From contig JACJZU010000003.1 in NCBI GenBank assembly GCA_020635435.1, forward strand, positions 1-64,000: 64,000 nt of DNA, read 5' to 3'. The stretch is from Flavobacteriales bacterium. GTDB lineage: Bacteria > Bacteroidota > Bacteroidia > NS11-12g > UBA9320. Under the pieces are notes generated by a model. That model did not search any database and was not told the DNA's origin. It was given only the letters and a program-made list of their open reading frames with translations. Shown piece after piece: positions 53,545 through 61,481 of this stretch (position 1 is the first letter of the stretch; each line of letters begins with the position of its first letter). The translations under genes were made by a program, and so were the position numbers.

Positions 53545-54702
53545 ATGCCTTTTTACTATAAACTTGGTGACATTCCTCAAAAACGACATGTGCAGTTCCG
53601 CAAACCGGACGGCAATTTATATGCAGAAGAATTAGTGAGCACGGAAGGATTTTCCAACGTGCTTTCACTGATTTACCATTGTCATCCACCTACTTTGGTC
53701 AAGGATATTGGCGATCCCGTTGATGTTCGTCCGAATTTCGTGTTGGAGAATAATCTTCGACACCGGAGTTTTCTGACTTTTTCATTCAATCCGGCATCCG
53801 ATTACCTCGATAGCCGGAAAACACTCATGGGGAACAATGATCTGTATGTATCTACAGCTGCTCCGAAACAGTCCATGGAGGATTACTACTACAAGAATGC
53901 CGATGCCGATGAATTACTTTTCATTCACGAAGGCTCGGGCTCGCTGAATACGATCTACGGGAAAGTCCCCTTTCAGTATGGAGATTATCTCGTGATCCCC
54001 CGAGGTACGATCTATCAGCTCAAATTCGACGGAACAGCCAACCGGATCCTTATTACTGAAAGTTTTTCTCCCATCGTGCCGCCTAAGAGATATCTGAATC
54101 AATACGGACAGTTTCTCGAACATTCGCCATTCTGCGAACGGGATATAATAATGCCCCGTGAACTTGAAACGCATGATGAATTCGGTGATTTTAAGGTGAT
54201 TATCAAAAAAGGAGGTCACCATTTCACCTATATTCTCGCAACGCATCCCTTCGATGCTGTGGGTTGGGATGGATATCTGTACCCCTATGGATTCAGTATT
54301 CATAATTTCGAGCCGATCACCGGACGGGTGCACCAACCTCCGCCGGTTCATCAGACATTCGAAGGCCATAATTTCGTTGTCTGCTCATTCGTTCCACGTC
54401 TGTACGATTACCACCCCGACGCTATTCCTGCACCGTATCAGCATAGCAATGTAGACAGTGACGAGATCCTCTATTATGTTGATGGCGATTTCATGAGCCG
54501 TAAACATGTGGAACGTGGAATGATAACATTGCACCCGAAAGGCATTCCTCACGGCCCGCATCCGGGAACTATTGAGAAGAGTATCGGACAGAAGGAGACA
54601 AGAGAATTAGCCGTTATGATCGATCCGTTTTACCCATTGCAACTGACAGATGATGCACTATCGGTAGAGGATCCGCACTATTGGAGAAGTTGGATGTCCT
54701 GA
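53545..54702 (+). CDS. hmgA: Homogentisate 1,2-dioxygenase
   Basis: 385 residues; opens the ring of homogentisate to maleylacetoacetate in tyrosine/phenylalanine breakdown. Family landmarks are the cupin region with the NVDSDEILYYVDGDF motif, preceding PYQH, and the HPKGIPHGPHPG tail of the iron site, plus VHQPPPVHQTFEGHNFVVCSFVPR. Length is slightly shorter than the ~430-residue proteobacterial enzyme, as is usual in Bacteroidota. The product is turned to acetoacetate and fumarate, and acetoacetate is used by scoAB. TAATTTCG lies upstream, one base away from TAnnTTTG. Confidence 0.9.
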   Translation: MPFYYKLGDIPQKRHVQFRKPDGNLYAEELVSTEGFSNVLSLIYHCHPPTLVKDIGDPVDVRPNFVLENNLRHRSFLTFSFNPASDYLDSRKTLMGNNDLYVSTAAPKQSMEDYYYKNADADELLFIHEGSGSLNTIYGKVPFQYGDYLVIPRGTIYQLKFDGTANRILITESFSPIVPPKRYLNQYGQFLEHSPFCERDIIMPRELETHDEFGDFKVIIKKGGHHFTYILATHPFDAVGWDGYLYPYGFSIHNFEPITGRVHQPPPVHQTFEGHNFVVCSFVPRLYDYHPDAIPAPYQHSNVDSDEILYYVDGDFMSRKHVERGMITLHPKGIPHGPHPGTIEKSIGQKETRELAVMIDPFYPLQLTDDALSVEDPHYWRSWMS

Positions 54703-54804
54703 GGGTGATACATCCCGCTTCATCGAACGGCTACGGGCATTTATAAGATCAACTTCAATCGGTAGTTTTGGATTCACGAGTCTAGTTTCTCAGTGTACTC
54801 AGAT

Positions 54805-55350
54805 TCACGAGAGATCGATATAAAATCCTCCGTTGCGAATCCATTTTGCAGGATTATCGATGATATAGTTTTGCATGTTTCGCAGCGTTCTCGAATTTCG
54901 AATGATCCATTCGTGGTAGTCATCTTGCCAGTGAAAATCAATATTATTCAGATTTGCGTAGCGTTTTAGCGATGCTTTGAATGCACGAATGATTGCCCCG
55001 AGGTTCCTTGATTGAGGTCCGAACCGGTTCGGATTCCATCCACTTCTCTCCGTGTTTTCCAACCGCAGTATTCCGTGCATATGATTGGGCATTACAACAA
55101 ATACGTCAAGTTTCACGAAAGGATAGTGAGCGGGAATTTCCTTCCAAAATTCAATGGCCTTCTTACCAATTTCGGTAGGATATAGTTGTGCGTCCAGATT
55201 CTCAGTAAGGACTATATCTCCGAAGTACATCCTGTGTTTTTTCGCGTTGATCGTTACGAAGTATGGGCCCGGAGAGCCGTAGTCGAATCCCTTCAGTCGG
55301 AGGGATTCGATGCGGTATTTGTTTTTGAATTTTCGTTTTTTATTGGTCAT
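54805..55350 (-). CDS. REP-associated tyrosine transposase (RAYT, IS200-like fold)
   Basis: About 181 residues from the ATG at 55350 (MTNKKRKFKNKYRIESLRLK); the longer frame to 55407 reads through the adjacent repeat. The Y1 transposase fold is shown by YFVTINAKKHRMYFGDI, the HUH motif VVMPNHMHGILRLE, QDDYHEWIIRN and NYIIDNPAKW with a candidate nucleophile Tyr. RAYTs are single-copy, chromosomally kept relatives of IS200 that act on short palindromic REP sequences. A fitting repeat lies directly upstream. Confidence 0.85.
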   Translation of the reverse strand: MTNKKRKFKNKYRIESLRLKGFDYGSPGPYFVTINAKKHRMYFGDIVLTENLDAQLYPTEIGKKAIEFWKEIPAHYPFVKLDVFVVMPNHMHGILRLENTERSGWNPNRFGPQSRNLGAIIRAFKASLKRYANLNNIDFHWQDDYHEWIIRNSRTLRNMQNYIIDNPAKWIRNGGFYIDLS

Positions 55351-55366
55351 TGATCGTTTTTTCGGA

Positions 55367-55416
55367 GACGTATCGTCTGAGGCGGACGTACCGTCTGAGG
55401 CGGACAATTGTCCGCC
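55367..55416. repeat. REP-like direct repeats and palindrome linked to the RAYT gene
   Basis: Two 18-bp direct repeats (GACGTATCGTCTGAGGCG and a one-base variant, 55367-55384 and 55385-55402) run into a perfect 18-bp palindrome GGCGGACAATTGTCCGCC (55399-55416). The GTCTGAGGCGGAC core with a GGCGGAC/GTCCGCC stem has the look of REP or BIME units that RAYT enzymes recognise. It sits within 20 bp of the transposase start. The short stretch 55417-55476 holds nothing else recognisable. Confidence 0.75.
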
Positions 55417-55476
55417 TTTTCAATAGTAGTCCAGCGATGTTGGTCTGTACGAGTCAGGGAGAGATTCTACGAGCGT

Positions 55477-56970
55477 TCAGGGATTTTTTGAGAGGTGTGG
55501 TTTCAGCAGATAGACGCAGAAGCCGTTCACACATTCCAGTTGTCGTTCGATATAGGGTTGCAGGCGAGGGTCATTCTGGAGCGTTCCGTTGTCTGTGTAC
55601 AAGGTGCCTGCCCCATTTTCGATCCAAAGATCGATGTTCTTCCGGCCATTGGTGTAACGGAACAGATCCTCCGGATCGCCAAACCCGAAGCCGGCTTTGT
55701 TGAGAAAATAGAAGTAAATACTCCCTGAATGGTCCGGACCTACGATAGGTATCCCATTGGTTGGGATTGCCCGTAGCGACTCTCTGGACCGATCGTCGTA
55801 CAGTGCGAAAGGTACATAACGTTCAGGTTGAGTCCATCGATGGGCGATCCGGAAGAATGCCAACACAGGTTGAACGACAATGAGAAGCACTACAATCCAG
55901 CCCAATTTTCCCCGGTTAAGTAAATACCTGATCCCCTCCCCGGATACGATCCATAGCAATAACAGATAGGGATACATGTAGTACGGATGATCCGACATTT
56001 GACCCAACTCGATCATGTGATAGGCGAACAGCACGATCAACCATATCGTGAAGGCCAACCGCCACTCCCGTTTCCAGCTCTTACTCACAGGACGAAGGAT
56101 ACCGACCAACAACAAGATAAAGCATGCATAATTCAATAATCCATCCGGAATGTGACTTGTGAGATTGTTGTACAGAATGAGGGCCGCATCTCCAATGTTG
56201 GTAACCGGATTGAAGTGCAAGCCAAAATCAGTGAGCTTGCTCTGCTCGCGCAGTTCTATAGCATAGACGTACCATCTCAGTACAAGGGCGGAACCAAGGA
56301 TCGCACCGAAGATCCAGTAGATCATTTCTTTACCCGTGATCCGAGCTTCGTTCAGATCCCTGATCAATACTACCGCGAGCGGAACTGCCAAACTGAGGTA
56401 CTGGATCTTGGTAAGCCCGGAGAGTGTGAAAAACAATAAAGCCAGAATGATGTGCTGATACCTTCTTGATCTTCGCCACTCCAGAGTGAGGGCAAAAGCC
56501 CATAATCCACAGGACAGGGCCAGGATATCCGGCAATGCATTCGTACTGTGATAAAAAAAATCCGGGGACCACGGAACCAAAAATGCGACGAACAAGGCCA
56601 TGGTTCTGGATTCCCACATCAAAGATCCAATGCGGTACATGGCCAGAACGGCAAGAAAACTTAGCACCAAACTGTACCATCGGTGCACCCAAAACTCAGA
56701 TCCGAAAGCCTTATAGAGCAGCGCCAGACCAAATTCGTAGGATGGAAATTGCATTCCGGTAACTCCGGAGCCCGAACCTCTTCGATCTACCCGGGGCGCG
56801 AGGATGTTCATGTCCTCTTCGTAGAAGTTTTGGGCAACGGCCAGGGTATGACATTGCCTCCAGCTATGCACGGAGCCGGGTGCCTTGTTTAAAACAGGTA
56901 TATGGCTCAGGATCATCAGAATGCCAATGAGGATCAACCCAAATACCGCCTGCTTTTTCGTGATTGGCAC
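55477..56970 (-). CDS. Membrane glycosyltransferase, GT39/PMT-like
   Basis: About 497 residues from a GTG at 56970, chosen because the membrane helix ITKKQAVFGLILIGILMIL starts there; the frame open to 57081 overlaps the divergent gene and looks non-coding. There are some 11 hydrophobic segments. The N-terminal periplasmic loop HSWRQCHTLAVAQNFYEEDM has the RQ-motif of PMT_2 enzymes, which move a polyprenol-linked sugar to a lipid or protein. The soluble C-terminal end holds a few Cys. Donor and acceptor are unknown. Confidence 0.75.
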   Translation of the reverse strand: MPITKKQAVFGLILIGILMILSHIPVLNKAPGSVHSWRQCHTLAVAQNFYEEDMNILAPRVDRRGSGSGVTGMQFPSYEFGLALLYKAFGSEFWVHRWYSLVLSFLAVLAMYRIGSLMWESRTMALFVAFLVPWSPDFFYHSTNALPDILALSCGLWAFALTLEWRRSRRYQHIILALLFFTLSGLTKIQYLSLAVPLAVVLIRDLNEARITGKEMIYWIFGAILGSALVLRWYVYAIELREQSKLTDFGLHFNPVTNIGDAALILYNNLTSHIPDGLLNYACFILLLVGILRPVSKSWKREWRLAFTIWLIVLFAYHMIELGQMSDHPYYMYPYLLLLWIVSGEGIRYLLNRGKLGWIVVLLIVVQPVLAFFRIAHRWTQPERYVPFALYDDRSRESLRAIPTNGIPIVGPDHSGSIYFYFLNKAGFGFGDPEDLFRYTNGRKNIDLWIENGAGTLYTDNGTLQNDPRLQPYIERQLECVNGFCVYLLKPHLSKNP

Positions 56971-57067
56971 TGCGCAAATAAAACGCCCGGAGAGAAATCC
57001 TGCACAATTCCACCGGGGAATGAGACAAATAAAAATATACCCCGTTTGAAATCCATAAAATTGCATC

Positions 57068-58129
57068 GTGCAGAAACCCACATATATCGCGTTCTATCTT
57101 CCTCAATTCCACCGAATTGAAGAGAATGATCGCTTTTGGGGAAAAGGTTTCACGGATTGGGACATGGTGCGCAATGCCAAACCTTTGTTTCCCGGACATA
57201 AACAGCCAAAATTTCCCGATCTGGGTTATTACGACCTCCTCGATACGGAGATCCGTCAAAATCAGGCAGAATTGGCAAGAGAATTTGGTATAGATGCCTT
57301 TTGCTATTGGCATTATTATTTTGGGAACGGTGAGATGGTAATGGATAAACCACTCCAGAAAATGCTGAATGACGGAAATCCCGACCTACCTTTCATGCTG
57401 GGATGGGTCAATCAGGACTGGACGGCCAATTGGTCGGGAAGAAGAGGGGAACTGCTCATCAAACAGACTTATCCCGGCCTGCATGATCATGAGGAACATC
57501 TGAGGCGGTTATTACCCTATTTCAAACATGCCAATTATTTGAAAAAGGATGGCAAACTGTACTTTCTGATCTATAACCCGGGTCAGATCCCGGATCTACC
57601 TGTGATGAGGAAGATCTGGACCGATATCGTACTTCGTGAAACAGGACATGAACTCGAATTTCTTGGGTACCAAAGGATCGGGAATGTGGAGGGCCATGGC
57701 AATATGGTGAAAAAATGGCTGCATTGGAATTATCTGTTCAGTAAGAGCGATCAATTTATTCGTCATAGGGTTATGAACACCCTTTCATTTCCCTATTTCG
57801 TTTCGTATCGAAAGATCCTTGGCCGATTCAGTAGATCCATCCAACCGGGCATGTTACCTGTAGTTTATGCAAATTGGGATAATACACCCCGAACCAAACG
57901 AAAAAGCTTCATTTTCAAGGGATTCACTCCGGAATTGTTTGGCCAACTACTCAAATTGGCCAGTGTGCATGCAACCCGGGAAGAACCGGATTTCGTTTTC
58001 ATCAAGTCCTGGAACGAATGGGCCGAGGGAAACGTTCTCGAACCTGACCTTGAGCATAAGACAGAATTGCTTGAGCAGGTGCGCAGGATCGGTGCATTTA
58101 TGCTTGAGAACAGAGAACGCTTGGGTTAA
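57068..58129 (+). CDS. WbsX-like glycosyltransferase
   Basis: 353 residues from a GTG at 57068. It starts PTYIAFYLPQFHRIEENDRFWG and continues GFTDWDMVRNAKPLFPGHKQP, YYDLLDTEIRQNQAELARE and FCYWHYYFGNGEMVMDKPL, the signature of the WbsX family found in O-antigen and capsule gene clusters. The fold is TIM-barrel-like and related to GH99, so hydrolase action is an alternative. SWNEWAEGNVLEPDLE at the end is also family-typical. No signal peptide. Confidence 0.85.
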   Translation: MQKPTYIAFYLPQFHRIEENDRFWGKGFTDWDMVRNAKPLFPGHKQPKFPDLGYYDLLDTEIRQNQAELAREFGIDAFCYWHYYFGNGEMVMDKPLQKMLNDGNPDLPFMLGWVNQDWTANWSGRRGELLIKQTYPGLHDHEEHLRRLLPYFKHANYLKKDGKLYFLIYNPGQIPDLPVMRKIWTDIVLRETGHELEFLGYQRIGNVEGHGNMVKKWLHWNYLFSKSDQFIRHRVMNTLSFPYFVSYRKILGRFSRSIQPGMLPVVYANWDNTPRTKRKSFIFKGFTPELFGQLLKLASVHATREEPDFVFIKSWNEWAEGNVLEPDLEHKTELLEQVRRIGAFMLENRERLG

Positions 58130-58249
58130 GAGGCAAAGAACCGATCGCTGTTCAGGTTCAGCATCCGGGTTTCGGATCTGCTTTAAAAAGATCAGGTCCG
58201 ATAGCAGAGGTTTGCTTGCTTTGATGAGATTTGCGGCACAGATAATAGG

Positions 58250-59101
58250 ATGGGAAAAAGAACCTTACTGATCTACAAAGGAGGCATCGGTGATGCACTT
58301 TTTGTAGGAACGATAGCCTTGTCCTGGCTTAAAAAGAATCCAGGACCGGTGTACACCTATACCTTCCATCCGGAGGTTTTCGATCATCCCAAAATTCGAA
58401 CGGTAGGTAGTTTTGGTTTGTACCTTTTCAGGCGCCTTGCCAGGTTGCTTCCATCTGCGTTCCAATGTATTGATCTGTACTACACATCTCATTATTTAAA
58501 TGATCCTGGTTCGGAACAACATATCCTGGAGTTGATGGCTCTGAAAGCCGGAGTTGAGCTTGACGAACCTATTCCGAAACTTTCGTTCAACTTGCTCGAA
58601 ACTGAAGTGTTTGAAAGGGAAGATGGCGAGGTGTTCATAGGGATTCAATCGACGGGTAGCAGTCCTCAGTTATATACTAAATTCTATTTCGCGGAACGAT
58701 TCGAAGAAGCCATCCGCATTGTGAAACTTGTAAATTCGAAGGTCCGATTTGTGCAATTAGGTCTGTCTACGGATCCGCTGCTGAATGGTGTCGATTACGA
58801 TTTCCGGGGCAAAACGTCCATTCGCGGGGTGTTATCCGTTTTGAATGATCTGGATATGTTCGTAGGGTTAGTCGGTTTTCTCATGCATGGGGCACGAGCG
58901 GTAGACACGCCATCGGTAATCGTTTACGGTGGGAGAGAGAAGGCTGCGCAGAGCGGATATGCTTTCAACACTAATCTGGAATCCGATATTCATTGCTCGC
59001 CTTGCTGGGCATTTAACTGTCCGATAGACCGGGCGTGTATGCGTGAGATAGAGCCTGAGCAAGTAGCGTCAGCTATTCTCGATCGACTCAGCGAAGCCTA
59101 A
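58250..59101 (+). CDS. Glycosyltransferase family 9 (heptosyltransferase-like)
   Basis: 283 residues, slightly short for the family. It opens MGKRTLLIYKGGIGDALFVG, the GT9 N-terminal motif, and ends with NTNLESDIHCSPCWAFNCPIDRACM before the final helix, the GT9 cysteine pattern. The donor-binding part includes GIQSTGSSPQLYTK and VGLVGFLMHGARAVDTPSVIVYGG. GT9 enzymes move ADP-heptose or similar onto lipid A core. It follows the WbsX gene by 120 bp and its last 4 bases overlap the convergent flavoprotein gene. Confidence 0.85.
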   Translation: MGKRTLLIYKGGIGDALFVGTIALSWLKKNPGPVYTYTFHPEVFDHPKIRTVGSFGLYLFRRLARLLPSAFQCIDLYYTSHYLNDPGSEQHILELMALKAGVELDEPIPKLSFNLLETEVFEREDGEVFIGIQSTGSSPQLYTKFYFAERFEEAIRIVKLVNSKVRFVQLGLSTDPLLNGVDYDFRGKTSIRGVLSVLNDLDMFVGLVGFLMHGARAVDTPSVIVYGGREKAAQSGYAFNTNLESDIHCSPCWAFNCPIDRACMREIEPEQVASAILDRLSEA

Positions 59102-60333
59102 GTGCAATTTGAATACTCCTTTTGAGAACCGAGCAGGCTGCCAGCAAGATAACCTGTGCTCCAGGCCGCCTGAAAGTTGTAGCCACCTGTGATCGCGTCA
59201 ATGTCCATGACCTCACCTGCAAAATACAGACCCGGGATCACCTTGCTCTGCATCGTTTTTGGATCAATGTCGTCAAGACTCACGCCCCCGCAAGTGACGA
59301 ACTCTTCTTTGAATGTTGTTTTCCCTTCTACTTTGTAGGTGTCGTTGCTCAGCACCTCAATAAGCCGACTTAACCCCTTTGAACCCGTCTCTCTCCAGAT
59401 CTGTTCCGGTTTAAGATCAGCCCGTTCCAGAAGATAGAGCCATAAACGTTCAGGAATTGGGAATAATTTGCTGTTCTTTCTCTGTTTAAGTCCTTCTTTC
59501 TGAATATGTTCCTCCAACTTTATTCGAAGCACTTCCTGATTTTTTTCTGCGATCCAGTTAACCTGAATGCCAAAACGGTAGTCCATCTCATTCAGCGCCC
59601 TGGCAGCATATGCCGAAAGCTTGAGTACTGCGGGTCCGCTCATGCCCCAATGGGTGATCAATAAAGCCCCGGAATATTCAAAATTGGTTCCCCGAATACG
59701 CACCGTGGCATTTGGTACAGAAACACCCATGTAATTCCGGATGCGCTCATTCGGCATGTTGAACGTGAACAGCGATGGGACCGGATCGACGATCCTGTGG
59801 CCCAATGCTTCCAACCAATCGAAACCACTTCTCTTAGGACTTCCACCGCTTGCAACGATCACTTTCTCTGCACAAATGATTCCTTTCGAAGTTTCCAATT
59901 CGAACAGCCCTTTGGAATATGCAATGCTCCGTACCGCATTTTGAGTTTCGATCTGCACTGCACGATCTCGGCAGGCAGTCAACAGGCAGTCGATCACTGT
60001 TTGTGAATCATCACTAATTGGAAATACATGACCAAACGACTCTGTTTTCAATCCGACACCGCGACTGGAAAACCACCTCATTACCTGTTCGGGACCGAAG
60101 ATATGCAGTGCATGGCGAATGAATCGCGAGCCCCTCGGATAGGCCTTCAACATTTCCGGAATGCTGAAAGTGGCATTGGTAACGTTGCAGCGACCTCCCC
60201 CGGAGACTTTCACCTTGGAAAGCACATGTTTACTCTGTTCGAGAATTCGTACATCCGCTGTTGGATTGACCTCTGCAGCCCGAATGGCCGCGAAGAAACC
60301 CGCAGCTCCACCCCCAATTATGCAAATTAGCAT
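59098..60333 (-). CDS. HI0933-family flavoprotein (NAD(P)/FAD-dependent oxidoreductase)
   Basis: 411 residues. The FAD motif CIIGGGAAGFFAAIRA is at the N-terminus, then VKVSGGGRCNVTNATFS, SGGSPKRSGFDWLEALGH and, near the end, FAGEVMDIDAITGGYNFQAAWSTGYLAG. These are diagnostic for the HI0933/YhiN/BaiN family, whose members reduce unsaturated substrates or act on tRNA; here the substrate is unknown. Length fits. Isolated on the minus strand between the glycosyltransferase genes and an orphan gene. Confidence 0.9.
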   Translation of the reverse strand: MLICIIGGGAAGFFAAIRAAEVNPTADVRILEQSKHVLSKVKVSGGGRCNVTNATFSIPEMLKAYPRGSRFIRHALHIFGPEQVMRWFSSRGVGLKTESFGHVFPISDDSQTVIDCLLTACRDRAVQIETQNAVRSIAYSKGLFELETSKGIICAEKVIVASGGSPKRSGFDWLEALGHRIVDPVPSLFTFNMPNERIRNYMGVSVPNATVRIRGTNFEYSGALLITHWGMSGPAVLKLSAYAARALNEMDYRFGIQVNWIAEKNQEVLRIKLEEHIQKEGLKQRKNSKLFPIPERLWLYLLERADLKPEQIWRETGSKGLSRLIEVLSNDTYKVEGKTTFKEEFVTCGGVSLDDIDPKTMQSKVIPGLYFAGEVMDIDAITGGYNFQAAWSTGYLAGSLLGSQKEYSNCT

Positions 60334-60511
60334 CCGGCCAAATTAGAGTCTTCAAATGAAATTTGAGCCATTGTCTCCGTTGCATTTCCCTATTCTTTTC
60401 AATGAAGAGGATGTTGTTCAGCTTGTTATAGGAACAATACGCCTGATCTCATGACCCGTACTGTCTATTGTGAAAGACCGGTCTAAGGATTCATCCCATT
60501 TCGTTGAGACT

Positions 60512-60519
60512 TATCTTTG
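60512..60519 (+). promoter_or_regulatory. Promoter -7 box, possible leaderless start of the orphan gene
   Basis: TATCTTTG is an exact TAnnTTTG match and ends 5 bp before the ATG at 60525, the same spacing as at 38887-38894. The sequence between (AGGTT) could also serve as part of a ribosome-binding site if transcription started earlier. Confidence 0.45.
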
Positions 60520-60524
60520 AGGTT

Positions 60525-61133
60525 ATGATCCAAATTTCAGGTCAAGGATTAGGGAGACTCTTTTTCTCAATAGCATCAACTTTTTTATTCCTGACGGCCA
60601 ACGCCCAATCGGGCAAGCTCTTTCTATGGCAGCATGGCGATACCGTCTGGCCGAGTAACGGCTTATTTGAAGTTGAAAGAGACTATTTTGAACTGCGCAC
60701 GACCCTCGGAGAATTTGATAAACTTCTGATCAACATTTCTCCGGATAGTTTAAATGCCGTGGATGCCCGGAATGCTTCCGGCCTGTTAGATCTGAATTGG
60801 TTCAGCAATGGTACGGGACTCACCTCAACACCCGATAATCGGGTGAATTGGTTGTTGGTGACGAAAAAGGACTATACCATTTGGTCGCGAAACTCCGGCT
60901 TTGTTCCAGGGAAATTGTACACGGATTCCCTTGCGGCAGACGGCGCTCATTTAAAGCGTGTGATCACGAGCTTCGCTTTTTATAATTCCGGTGGTCTTGA
61001 TGGAGCATATTCCGTATTTCTGGTACCGACAAGCCGCCTGTATCTAACCTATATCCTGTTGTCAACAGAACCTGGAAAGGATACTATCTTGAAAATGGTA
61101 GATAGCCTGACTATTCGATTGATGGGGAATTGA
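60525..61133 (+). CDS. Secreted protein of unknown function
   Basis: About 202 residues from the ATG at 60525 (MIQISGQGLGRLFFSIASTFL); a TTG at 60504 would add seven residues. The signal peptide ends LFLTANAQ. The mature part is beta-rich, with WQHGDTVWPSNGLFEVERDYFEL, NWLLVTKKDYTIWSRNSGFVPG and a final ILKMVDSLTIRLMGN helix-like end. No family recognised and no T9SS sorting domain. It stands alone in front of the tRNA pair, with which it shares a terminator. Confidence 0.6.
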   Translation: MIQISGQGLGRLFFSIASTFLFLTANAQSGKLFLWQHGDTVWPSNGLFEVERDYFELRTTLGEFDKLLINISPDSLNAVDARNASGLLDLNWFSNGTGLTSTPDNRVNWLLVTKKDYTIWSRNSGFVPGKLYTDSLAADGAHLKRVITSFAFYNSGGLDGAYSVFLVPTSRLYLTYILLSTEPGKDTILKMVDSLTIRLMGN

Positions 61134-61147
61134 CCGTGAACAAAAAA

Positions 61148-61169
61148 GGTCCTGAAGATAAGCAGGACC
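61148..61169. terminator. Bidirectional terminator between the orphan gene and tRNA-Leu
   Basis: GGTCCTG (61148-61154) pairs with CAGGACC (61163-61169) around an 8-base loop. Six A residues precede it, which on the minus strand become a T-tract after the stem, so it should stop leftward transcription from tRNA-Leu well; the + strand has only CTT and is weaker. Confidence 0.75.
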
Positions 61170-61188
61170 CTTGTCATAAAATTCCAAG

Positions 61189-61273
61189 TACCCGGAGTGG
61201 GACTTGAACCCACACGGCCTCAATGGCCACAGGATTTTAAGTCCTGCGTGTCTACCGATTCCACCATCCGGGC
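61189..61273 (-). tRNA. tRNA-Leu (anticodon TAA)
   Basis: 85-nt class II tRNA. Acceptor arms GCCCGGA / TCCGGGT pair with one G-U, the discriminator is A, the T arm has GGTTCAAGTCC, the anticodon loop CTTAAAA gives TAA, and a long variable arm (GGCCATTGAGGCC-type) is present, as expected for leucine. CCA is not encoded. Reads UUA (and UUG weakly). Confidence 0.95.
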
Positions 61274-61300
61274 AGCGGTCCAAAAATGGACAAAAAAAAA

Positions 61301-61320
61301 GGGATCTGCATCCCCTTTTT
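61301..61320 (-). terminator. Rho-independent terminator behind tRNA-Gly
   Basis: GGGAT (61301-61305) pairs with ATCCC (61310-61314) around a CTGC loop. On the minus strand the stem is followed by a nine-T tract (the A run at 61292-61300). It ends tRNA-Gly transcription before tRNA-Leu, so the two tRNAs probably have separate promoters. Confidence 0.75.
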
Positions 61321-61324
61321 TCAG

Positions 61325-61397
61325 AGCGAAAGACGAGATTCGAACTCGCGACCCTCACCTTGGCAAGGTGATGCTCTACCAACTGAGCTACTTTCGC
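61325..61397 (-). tRNA. tRNA-Gly (anticodon GCC)
   Basis: 73-nt tRNA. Acceptor arms GCGAAAG / CTTTCGC pair perfectly, the D arm has GCTCAGTTGGTAGAGC, the anticodon loop TTGCCAA gives GCC, and the T arm GTTCGAATC is canonical. The discriminator is T and CCA is not encoded. Reads GGC/GGU codons. Confidence 0.95.
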
Positions 61398-61481
61398 ATT
61401 TTCCCGATCAGATCCATAGACCGTTTCGAGGTGTGCAAAGATAGTATTTTCAAATTTTCTGCAAATAAGTTGAAGAAAAAA

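Noticed and set aside
54771..54811. GATTCACGAG direct repeat 31 bp apart near the RAYT 3' end as an insertion footprint.
   Set aside because: Ten bases with no element between the copies; it is not convincing as a target-site duplication.
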